Below are positions 1 through 5,624 of a stretch of 5,877 nucleotides of DNA, piece by piece. The notes beneath the pieces were generated by a model. It made no database searches and was not told where the DNA came from. It was given only the letters and a program-made list of their open reading frames with translations. Positions within the stretch are counted from its first letter, which is position 1. The number at the start of each line of letters is the position of its first letter. Source of the DNA: Mollicutes bacterium (lineage in GTDB: Bacteria; Bacillota_I; Bacilli_A; Izemoplasmatales; Izemoplasmataceae); assembly GCA_003551405.1 (NCBI GenBank), contig PUMO01000127.1, positions 1-5,877 of the forward strand, read 5' to 3'. The translations under genes and the position numbers were made by a program.

Positions 1-129
1 AAACTCAAGATTTACTTGAACGCAAAAACCAGCAGCAAACAAGCAACCGATGCGTTGCTTGATAAAATGGAAAAAATCCTCAGCGATGAAATTGAATTCG
101 TACAAAATAAAAAGGGTGTGAAACAATGA
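1..129 (+). CDS. C-terminal fragment of an upstream gene, possibly an alpha-D-phosphohexomutase
   Basis: An open frame enters from the left edge and ends at TGA 127-129, giving 42 residues that begin KLKIYLNAKTSSKQATDALL. The 5' part is outside the window, so the start and full length are unknown. The pattern is a short beta strand (LKIYLNAK), then a helix rich in Ala, Asp and Lys, then a short polar tail. It resembles the last strand and helix of domain 4 of phosphoglucomutase/phosphomannomutase proteins, which often read 'EPK(I/L)K(I/F)Y...K..S...A...L' near the C-terminus. That match is from memory and rests on few residues, and the diagnostic active-site motifs would lie upstream. The stop overlaps the rnfC start (ATGA, 126-129), so the gene probably shares a transcript with rnfC and is translationally coupled to it. 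That the frame is coding is fairly secure; the family is not. Confidence 0.5.
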   Translation, partial: KLKIYLNAKTSSKQATDALLDKMEKILSDEIEFVQNKKGVKQ

Positions 130-1424
130 TTCAAACCAATAAGCAGATTGCGAATTATAAAAACATCAGCGAAGATTTTGAGCGCATGGAACACGTTGAA
201 CCTGAACGGGTGCACATTGCGCTCAATCCGCCGCGATGTAAAGACTGTGAAACCTACGTGGAAGTGGGCGACACCGTCGCGATCGGTCAAACCCTTGGTG
301 TAAGCCAGGGACCATTCTTCAAACTTCCCGTCTATTCAACTGTGAGTGGTACGGTTGAGGCCTTCACTAAAAAAGTGATGCCCGGCGGTGAAGAAGATGA
401 TGTCGTTGTCATTAAAAACGACTTTAAAGACACCATGCATGAATCGGTGGGCGAACGCAGTGATGAAGAAATCAATGCCATGAGCCAACAGGAGATCGTC
501 GACATTGTTGGCGATAAAGCCTTGACTGGTCTTGGTGGGGCAGCGTTTCCAACCCATATTAAAATGGGCACCGATAAACCGATTGATGTGGTGATTGTTA
601 ACGGTGTGGAATGTGAACCGTACTTAAACAGTGACTATGTGCTCATGCAAGAACGTCCAGAAGATATGTTTAAAGGACTCCGCTACGCCATGCAGGCAGT
701 GAGTGCACCACGCGGCGTGGTTGCGGTCAAGGAAACCAAGAAAAAACTACTTGCCATGCTTAAGGAAGAAGCGGCCAAACACAGTGATCTTGACATCAGC
801 GTGGTTGAGGTTGAAGACTTCTATCCTCAAGGCTGGGAGATTGCGACCTTTAAATCGGTAACCGGCATTGATGTTCCGGTTGGCACACTTCCGATGGAAT
901 ATGGCATTTTAGGGCTCAATAGCTCAACCATCATTGGTGTTTACGACGCGCTTAAATATAACATGCCGGTGATTGACCGCTACGTTACCATCAATGGTGA
1001 TGCGATCAAACAACCCACCATGTTTAAAACGCGCATTGGTGCTTCAACCAAACACCTGCTTGATAAAAGCGGTGGCTTTAAAGAGGATGCCGGCGACGTT
1101 AACATTGTGATGGGCGGCCCGATGATGGGGCAGTCCACGCCATATGAAGACATTACCATTACGCAGACGACCGCAAGTTTGCTTGCGCTTCGTGATGAAA
1201 ACCCAGTGGAAGAACCATGTGTGCGCTGCGGGTCATGTGTTTATTCCTGCCCCGTTGACATTCAACCGGTGCAAATTATGAACGCCTATAAAAAAGGTGA
1301 CAAGAAAGCCCTTGAACAGCTTGAGGTGAATAAATGCATCGAATGCGGCATTTGTTCATATGTCTGTACGTCCAAGATTCACCTCACCGATTATATGCGG
1401 AAAGGAAAAAACTTTTTAAGGTGA
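126..1424 (+). CDS. rnfC: RnfC, NADH-binding FMN and 2x[4Fe-4S] subunit of the Rnf complex
   Basis: This 432-residue cytoplasmic subunit is, by family knowledge, where electrons leave the complex to reduce NAD+ through a bound FMN. The Gly-rich flavin/nucleotide motif GLGGAAFPTHIK is at residues 135-146 and the conserved VNGVECEPY is at 158-166. Two [4Fe-4S] motifs lie near the C-terminus: C365-x2-C368-x2-C371-x3-C375-P and C404-x2-C407-x2-C410-x3-C414. The protein ends 18 residues after the last Cys, so it is the short Bacillota form without the C-terminal repeats of proteobacterial RnfC. The ATG at 126 follows AGGGTG (113-118) at a good distance and overlaps the previous stop. Oddity: the usual N-terminal GG(I/V)HPP motif is not recognisable, and an extra Cys pair (C38-x2-C41) follows LNPPR in the predicted N-terminal domain. 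Assignment is secure from motifs and operon order. Confidence 0.97.
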   Translation: MIQTNKQIANYKNISEDFERMEHVEPERVHIALNPPRCKDCETYVEVGDTVAIGQTLGVSQGPFFKLPVYSTVSGTVEAFTKKVMPGGEEDDVVVIKNDFKDTMHESVGERSDEEINAMSQQEIVDIVGDKALTGLGGAAFPTHIKMGTDKPIDVVIVNGVECEPYLNSDYVLMQERPEDMFKGLRYAMQAVSAPRGVVAVKETKKKLLAMLKEEAAKHSDLDISVVEVEDFYPQGWEIATFKSVTGIDVPVGTLPMEYGILGLNSSTIIGVYDALKYNMPVIDRYVTINGDAIKQPTMFKTRIGASTKHLLDKSGGFKEDAGDVNIVMGGPMMGQSTPYEDITITQTTASLLALRDENPVEEPCVRCGSCVYSCPVDIQPVQIMNAYKKGDKKALEQLEVNKCIECGICSYVCTSKIHLTDYMRKGKNFLR

Positions 1425-1428
1425 TACT

Positions 1429-2487
1429 ATGAATTTAGTTCAAAAAACAGCACCATACTTAAGAAAACCAACCGCACGTGTGTCACGCTTCATGGGCGAC
1501 GTATCGGTCGCCCTCTTACCGCTTGTTGTTTTTGCGATTTATCGCCACGGCTTATCCGCGGTTTGGATTTTACTTGCGGCCGTCTTATCAATGGTCTTGA
1601 CAGAATATGTCTACAACCAGATCATTGACATGCTTAATGGTGAGAAATTCAAGTTAAAAAACAAAAGCTTTACGATTTCCAACATGTCGATTGTGACCAG
1701 TGGTCTCATTTACGGTTTGACACTTTCTGATGTCATTCCCTTGCAGGTGGTCATCATTGGCGGGGTGGTCGGGACCTTCCTGGCCAAACTGATTTTTGGT
1801 GGCCTGGGTCAAAACATCTTTAACCCTGCAGCCTTTGCGCGGGTCTTTGTGGCCCTTTCATTCGGCGGGGCGATCGCGTATGAAGCCTACGTTGATGCGG
1901 ACGCCGGCGCAACGGTGCTCGGGGTGCTTGCCAATGATCTTTTTGATTCAAGTGTCACAGAGTACTACAGCTATTGGACCATGTTTTCAGGAATCGGCAT
2001 GCCGGGAAGTCTCGGTGAAACGTCCGCACTTCTCATTATCGTTGGCGGGCTTTATCTCTTCCTGAGAAAATCGTTTGATATCTTCGTCCCTCTGACAGTA
2101 ATCGGGACAGTAGCACTCTTAAGTGGTACGATTGCGCTTTTCCATGAGGACCTTGGCTTATGGTTCCCCTACACCATGGTCTTTAGTGGCGGAATCATGT
2201 ATGCGGCCGTATTCATGGCCACAGACCCCATCACCATCCCCATTACGCGACCAGGCCGTGTATACTTTGCGTTTGGTGTGGGGGCATTGACGCTTTTAAT
2301 TCGTATTTTCGGGCAGTTGCCTGAAGGGGTTGTGTTCGCGATTGTATTTATGAACATGTTTACCCCTGCGATTGATTATCCGAAGTGGACGACCAATAAG
2401 TTCACACTTAGAAGTATCTTGATTTTTGCGGCCATTGTCATTGTGACCGCCGCAATTGCAACGGCAGGTGTTCATTATGCTTTATAA
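1429..2487 (+). CDS. rnfD: RnfD, membrane subunit with covalent FMN site
   Basis: RnfD is the 352-residue integral-membrane subunit, homologous to NqrB, that carries a covalently bound FMN and takes part in coupling electron transfer to ion translocation. About ten hydrophobic segments are visible, for example near residues 25-40, 42-60, 104-122, 196-212, 216-236, 245-264 and 328-348. Family landmarks are the N-terminal PYLRKPTARVSRFMGDV, QNIFNPAAFARVF (129-140), SLGETSALL (194-202) and ATDPITIPIT (264-273). The predicted flavinylation motif is DADAGATVL (156-164), with T162 as acceptor (codon 1912-1914). It fits Dxx(S/T/A)GA(T/S) but has Ala where Ser is more usual. The ATG at 1429 follows AAGGTG (1418-1423), which overlaps the rnfC stop, with a 4-base gap between the genes. 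The 3' end overlaps the start of rnfG by 11 bases. Confidence 0.96.
   Translation: MNLVQKTAPYLRKPTARVSRFMGDVSVALLPLVVFAIYRHGLSAVWILLAAVLSMVLTEYVYNQIIDMLNGEKFKLKNKSFTISNMSIVTSGLIYGLTLSDVIPLQVVIIGGVVGTFLAKLIFGGLGQNIFNPAAFARVFVALSFGGAIAYEAYVDADAGATVLGVLANDLFDSSVTEYYSYWTMFSGIGMPGSLGETSALLIIVGGLYLFLRKSFDIFVPLTVIGTVALLSGTIALFHEDLGLWFPYTMVFSGGIMYAAVFMATDPITIPITRPGRVYFAFGVGALTLLIRIFGQLPEGVVFAIVFMNMFTPAIDYPKWTTNKFTLRSILIFAAIVIVTAAIATAGVHYAL
2466..2470 (+). promoter_or_regulatory. Ribosome binding site that decides the rnfG start
   Basis: AGGTG lies 6 bases before the ATG at 2477, inside the last codons of rnfD. An in-frame TTG at 2456 would add seven residues (MQRQVFI), but it has no Shine-Dalgarno sequence upstream and would lie deeper inside rnfD. 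The ATG is therefore preferred. Confidence 0.75.
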
Positions 2488-4048
2488 ACTTAAAATAGCC
2501 TTAACATTACTTATCGTCGGCCTTCTCTCCGGTGGTGCGATTGTGTTCGTGCACACCATGACAGAAGACCGTATACAGGAAAACCGTGAACTGGCTGAGC
2601 TTGAAGACTATCAGGAAATTTTTCCGGACATGGCTTCAGCCGAAGAAGAAGACATTGATCACGATGTGATTGACCGTCGCGCGAAAATATATGACGCCGA
2701 CGATGAACAAATCGGTGAAATTTATCGTGGGCATGACACCAATAACTTTGGTGACATCACCGTGCTTGTGGGCATCACGATGGATTTTGAAATCAAGCAG
2801 GTGCTTGTTTCACAAACCGAAAACACCCCGAACTATTATCAGGACATGCCCCTTGAAAACTTGGCCGGTCAAGCAACCGATGACATTACCTATGATACCA
2901 ATACCGGTGCGACCGCGTCTTATAATAGTGTCGAGATGATTACCGATTATGCGGTTGAACTCTTCTATGAATTCCAAGATGTTGATCTTAGAAGCAGTGA
3001 ACTTCAAGCGCTTCAAACCATTTATGGTGAAGCCGCGGATGATTACATTGAACACTTCACCTTTGAAGATGAAGCGGTGCATACCGAATACCGTGTCATC
3101 GATGAGAATGAATCAACCCTCGGTTATGCGTATGACCTAGACATAGACGGTGAACTCGTCATGCTTGGCTTTACACCGGATGATGAATTCCTCGGTATCG
3201 CGAGTGATGATGATAGTCACGATGACTTGAGTGATGTCTTTGCTGATTTTGAGGATTTAGAAGGTGACATGATTGAAGATATTGATGTGGATGCGCTTGA
3301 AGGCGAACAAGCCATCATTGATGCCTTCGCATTCATTCAAGACCTTGTAGAAGACACAGAACGCATTGAAGAAGAATATCTTGTGCGTTACCGTGAAACC
3401 GACGAAGGTTACGTCATTACCGGCTTTGCGGAAGGCTTCAATGCCATGAACGTCATTGAGGTGACCTTGAGTGATGACGGAGAGATCACCGATATCGAGC
3501 TTGTGCGCACCGACGATACCGATGATTATGTGGAAGACTATATTGAACCGAACCTTGATGCGTTTGACGGTGAAAGTGACTTAGACGCAGACGACGCCCT
3601 TGATACTTTTGCGGGCGCAACAGGAACGGGTGAATCGATTGTGAATGTCATCGTTGCGGCGCTTGATTATTACCCTGTTCTTAGTGGCGCCCTTGAAATG
3701 ATTGATCATGATGTCCTTAATTTCCGTGAAGATTATTATGACGATGAAGGAGACTTAATTGGCCTTCTTTATCGCGGTGAAGCGGAAGGTTTTAACGCAA
3801 CCAATGTCTTTGACGTTGTCATTGATGAAGACGGTGCGATTTACTCCATTGAGATTGTAGAAACGAATGATACGGAAGAATATTTGGATGATTACATCAT
3901 TCCAAACCTTGAGGACTTTATCGGTGAAACGGACGTGACACAGGATGAGACGGATGACGCCTTTGCGGGCGCAAGCGAAACCGGTGATTCCGTTTATGAC
4001 ATGTTAAGTGCCACCCTTGAATATCACGCAGAAGGAGGGGATGAATAA
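2477..4048 (+). CDS. rnfG: Enlarged RnfG with three predicted covalent-FMN sites and four FMN-binding-like modules
   Basis: RnfG normally has about 180-220 residues: one membrane helix and one extracytoplasmic FMN-binding domain with FMN linked to Thr by ApbE. This protein has 523. Residues 4-26 form the N-terminal membrane anchor. Module 1 (about 65-165) is the canonical RnfG domain, with IGEIYRG, a TENTPNYY stretch matching the family ETPGLG region, and DTNTGATAS (140-148; acceptor T146). Module 2 (about 175-292) has the same layout but no GA(T/S) motif. Module 3 (about 300-400) has DTFAGATGT (376-384; T382). Module 4 (about 405-517) has DAFAGASET (494-502; S500). Modules 3 and 4 align without gaps at a 118-residue offset, about half identical by eye. 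Composition is extreme: about 145 Asp+Glu and no Lys after K107. The likely role is standard RnfG electron transfer plus an added outward-facing flavin relay (inference). The gene overlaps rnfD by 11 bases and ends 2 bases before rnfE. Confidence 0.93.
   Translation: MLYKLKIALTLLIVGLLSGGAIVFVHTMTEDRIQENRELAELEDYQEIFPDMASAEEEDIDHDVIDRRAKIYDADDEQIGEIYRGHDTNNFGDITVLVGITMDFEIKQVLVSQTENTPNYYQDMPLENLAGQATDDITYDTNTGATASYNSVEMITDYAVELFYEFQDVDLRSSELQALQTIYGEAADDYIEHFTFEDEAVHTEYRVIDENESTLGYAYDLDIDGELVMLGFTPDDEFLGIASDDDSHDDLSDVFADFEDLEGDMIEDIDVDALEGEQAIIDAFAFIQDLVEDTERIEEEYLVRYRETDEGYVITGFAEGFNAMNVIEVTLSDDGEITDIELVRTDDTDDYVEDYIEPNLDAFDGESDLDADDALDTFAGATGTGESIVNVIVAALDYYPVLSGALEMIDHDVLNFREDYYDDEGDLIGLLYRGEAEGFNATNVFDVVIDEDGAIYSIEIVETNDTEEYLDDYIIPNLEDFIGETDVTQDETDDAFAGASETGDSVYDMLSATLEYHAEGGDE
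3428..3673 (+). repeat. Internal tandem duplication in rnfG, copy A (module 3)
   Basis: This encodes residues 318-399, starting AEGFNAMNV and including the DTFAGAT motif. It aligns without gaps to 3782-4027 (residues 436-517). About 41 of 82 residues are identical by eye, including AEGFNA, the T-D-T run, DYI.PNL, F.GE, FAGA and the following T-G-x-S. The repeat unit is 118 residues or 354 bases. The divergence implies an old duplication rather than a recent or assembly-made one. Confidence 0.85.
3782..4027 (+). repeat. Internal tandem duplication in rnfG, copy B (module 4)
   Basis: This encodes residues 436-517, the partner of 3428-3673. It keeps AEGFNA and the flavinylation-type motif DAFAGAS, with Ser replacing the acceptor Thr. 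The 13-base string TTTGCGGGCGCAA is identical at the motif in both copies, while most of the surrounding DNA has diverged. Confidence 0.85.
4033..4040 (+). promoter_or_regulatory. Ribosome binding site of rnfE
   Basis: AGGAGGGG lies in the last codons of rnfG, 10 bases before the rnfE ATG at 4051, which is slightly longer than the usual spacing. A closer ATG at 4041 is out of frame with rnfE and hits TGA after five codons, so 4051 is the better start. Confidence 0.7.
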
Positions 4049-4050
4049 TC

Positions 4051-4833
4051 ATGGCTGAAAACAAAAAAGCAGTAAAAAATCCAAATCAAAAGAAAAAGAA
4101 AAAAGCAACCCAATTTGATAACTTCTTTAAAGGTGTTGTAAGAGAAAACCCGATATTTGTGTTCTTGCTTGGTCTTTGTCCGGCCCTGGCGGTTACCAAT
4201 ACATTGGAAACCGCCTTGGGTATGGGGGTTTTGGTTATTTTTGTCCTCACTGCAAGCAACCTTGTGGTGTCACTCATTAAGAACCTGATTCCCGATCAAA
4301 TCCAAATTCCCGCCTACATTGTGGTTATCGCAACATTTGTGACCATTGTGGGTCTCTTAACTGAAGCTTATGCATTTGAACTCCATCAAGCACTGGGTAT
4401 CTTCATTCCACTGATTGTGGTCAACTGCTTGATCATGGGGCGTGCAACGGCCTATGCTTCCAAGAATGGACCGTTCAACAGTATTATTGACGGTGTTGGC
4501 ATGGGTGTAGGATTCATGCTTGCGATGATGCTCATTGGCGTAAGCCGTGAAATCCTTGCGACCGGTGCCATTACCTTTGGTCGATATTTACCCCTTCCGT
4601 TTGAAGTATCCTTGATTGATACCGATATGTATATGTTCAATATGGAAGTCTTTGTCGGTCCGGCAGGTGGATTCATCATGATTGGTGTATTCTTAGCCAT
4701 TTTCACCGCCATCGGCAACTATAACAAACGTAAAAAGGCACAAGCGCGTCAAGCGTGGATCGAACAAAAGAAAAAAGAAGCGGCTGAACGTAAAAAACGT
4801 AAGGCCATGGAAGAGGCAGGTGATTCTGCATGA
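4051..4833 (+). CDS. rnfE: RnfE, membrane subunit sharing the intramembrane [2Fe-2S] cluster, with Lys-rich tails
   Basis: RnfE is homologous to NqrD. It forms an inverted pair with RnfA in the membrane, and each supplies two Cys to a [2Fe-2S] cluster that carries electrons across the bilayer. The cluster residues are C43 in LLGLCPALAVT and C126 in LIVVNCLIMGRA; both surroundings are typical of the family. Six hydrophobic segments lie between about residue 35 and 223. The protein has 260 residues, longer than the common 200-230, because both ends are extended by charged tails. Residues 1-27 hold nine Lys, including a run of five at 14-18. Residues 226-260 hold thirteen Lys/Arg with interspersed Glu and Ala, consistent with a charged helix. 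In this family both RnfE termini are expected to be cytoplasmic, which agrees with the positive-inside rule. The stop overlaps the rnfA start (ATGA, 4830-4833). Confidence 0.96.
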   Translation: MAENKKAVKNPNQKKKKKATQFDNFFKGVVRENPIFVFLLGLCPALAVTNTLETALGMGVLVIFVLTASNLVVSLIKNLIPDQIQIPAYIVVIATFVTIVGLLTEAYAFELHQALGIFIPLIVVNCLIMGRATAYASKNGPFNSIIDGVGMGVGFMLAMMLIGVSREILATGAITFGRYLPLPFEVSLIDTDMYMFNMEVFVGPAGGFIMIGVFLAIFTAIGNYNKRKKAQARQAWIEQKKKEAAERKKRKAMEEAGDSA

Positions 4834-5435
4834 GTTTAGAAGTATTCTTCGTGGCGATCATTTCGTCCATGTTAATCAATAACGTTGTCTTAATGCGTTT
4901 CTTGGGTGTGTGCCCGTTCCTCGGGGTCTCTAAGAAAACGGAAAGTGCGATCGGCATGAGTGCGGCGGTCATGTTTGTCATGGTCGTGGCGTCATTTGTG
5001 ACCTATTTACTTTACTACTACGTGCTTGAACCCGTTGGCATTACCTATATTTCAACGATTGCGTTCATTTTAATCATCGCAAGTTTAGTACAACTGGTTG
5101 AAATGTTCATTAAGAAATTTTCCAAAAAACTCTATAAGGGTCTCGGTATTTATCTACCATTAATTGTGACCAACTGTGCAATATTGGGTGTTGCCGAAGG
5201 CAATATCGCCCAAGGCTACGCAACGGACTACGGTGTCTTAAGCGGGCTATGGGTCGCAACCACGAGCGCCTTTGGCGCGGCCCTCGGCTTTGGGCTTGTT
5301 ATGTTCTTGTTCTCAGCCATCCGTGAGCGCCTGGACCACACCGATGTGCCCCCGGCCTGGAAAGGCCTTCCGGTTTCACTTGTCACCGCAGGCATTATGG
5401 CCATGGCGTTCTTAGGACTTGGAGGCATGGTGTAA
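4830..5435 (+). CDS. rnfA: RnfA, membrane subunit sharing the intramembrane [2Fe-2S] cluster
   Basis: This 201-residue protein is homologous to NqrE and is the inverted-topology partner of RnfE. Six hydrophobic segments fill most of the chain. The cluster ligands are C28 in RFLGVCPFLGVS and C116 in LIVTNCAILGVAEG, nearly identical to the equivalent sites in RnfE (C43, C126), as expected for a pair derived from an ancient duplication. The N-terminus enters the membrane at once (SLEVFFVAIISSMLINN), in keeping with the outside N-terminus of NqrE-type proteins. Family motifs near the C-terminus include ALGFGLVMFLFSAIRERL (151-168) followed by VPPAWKGLP. The length is normal. An AGGTGAT ribosome binding site (4818-4824) lies in the end of rnfE, and the stop TAA is directly followed by the ATG of the next gene. 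Confidence 0.97.
   Translation: MSLEVFFVAIISSMLINNVVLMRFLGVCPFLGVSKKTESAIGMSAAVMFVMVVASFVTYLLYYYVLEPVGITYISTIAFILIIASLVQLVEMFIKKFSKKLYKGLGIYLPLIVTNCAILGVAEGNIAQGYATDYGVLSGLWVATTSAFGAALGFGLVMFLFSAIRERLDHTDVPPAWKGLPVSLVTAGIMAMAFLGLGGMV
5379..5396 (+). repeat. 18-base direct repeat, copy in rnfA
   Basis: CTTGTCACCGCAGGCATT occurs exactly here and again at 5457-5474, 78 bases downstream. In both places it is read in frame as LVTAGI within a membrane segment. The match stops abruptly on both sides. Confidence 0.85.
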
Positions 5436-5624
5436 ATGGATATTCTTATTGGCGTCCTTGTCACCGCAGGCATTGTGTGTGTATATCTCATAACCTTCCT
5501 GCTTAACAAAAATACCCACAGTCCCATGGAAGCATCGGACGCAGACCCTGAAGTGTGTGGTACCTGCGCCAACTATACATGCGGTGTTAAACAACAACAC
5601 TTCACAGAGGAGGTGCGCTCATGA
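5436..5624 (+). CDS. Small single-span membrane protein with CxxCxxxxC motif, inserted between rnfA and rnfB
   Basis: I do not recognise a named family for this 62-residue protein. It has one hydrophobic helix (about residues 3-23, including C15), a polar linker (NKNTHSPMEASDADPE) and a Cys motif C41-G-T-C44-x4-C49, then a short tail. It is a believable gene: the ATG follows GGAGG (5421-5425) by 10 bases, it abuts the rnfA stop with no gap, and its TGA overlaps the rnfB start (ATGA, 5621-5624). It is therefore embedded in the coupled operon. Small proteins of this build include NqrM (DUF539), needed for Na+-NQR maturation and thought to help supply iron to the NqrD/NqrE cluster, and the Cys-rich membrane protein often found beside FeoB. 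A role in building or guarding the RnfA/RnfE [2Fe-2S] cluster is my inference. A small accessory Rnf subunit is the main alternative. Confidence 0.8.
   Translation: MDILIGVLVTAGIVCVYLITFLLNKNTHSPMEASDADPEVCGTCANYTCGVKQQHFTEEVRS
5457..5474 (+). repeat. 18-base direct repeat, copy in the small ORF
   Basis: This is the exact partner of 5379-5396. It encodes residues 8-13 (LVTAGI) of the small membrane protein, in the same reading phase as in rnfA. Confidence 0.85.
5608..5615 (+). promoter_or_regulatory. Strong ribosome binding site of rnfB
   Basis: AGGAGGTG is a full-length Shine-Dalgarno match 5 bases before the ATG at 5621, inside the end of the small ORF. It fixes the rnfB start and is the best-matching such site in the window. 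Confidence 0.85.

Noticed and set aside
2456..2476. TTG start for rnfG seven codons upstream
   Set aside because: It has no ribosome binding site before it, whereas the ATG at 2477 has AGGTG at 6 bases and is followed directly by the membrane anchor.
3428..4027. The rnfG repeats as an assembly artefact or recent duplication
   Set aside because: The copies are only about half identical in protein and more diverged in DNA, and the flavin motif is kept, so they are old and under selection.
4049..4050. A promoter or terminator between rnf genes
   Set aside because: Gaps between genes are 0-4 bases or overlaps, and no T-run hairpin or convincing -35/-10 pair was seen at any junction.
4099..4105. 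AAAAAAG in rnfE as a programmed -1 frameshift site
   Set aside because: The reading frame splits it as AAA AAA G, not A AAA AAG, so it is not in the phase needed for tandem -1 slippage. The run simply encodes part of the poly-Lys stretch, and the downstream frame is intact.
5354..5367. Hairpin GGCCT-GGAA-AGGCC as a terminator or RNA element
   Set aside because: The stem is only 5 pairs, has no T-run after it, and lies inside the conserved VPPAWKGLP coding region of rnfA.
5228..5572. Open frames on the minus strand, the longest being 114 codons here
   Set aside because: They lie opposite clearly conserved Rnf genes, lack recognisable motifs and match what strong coding bias on the + strand produces by chance.
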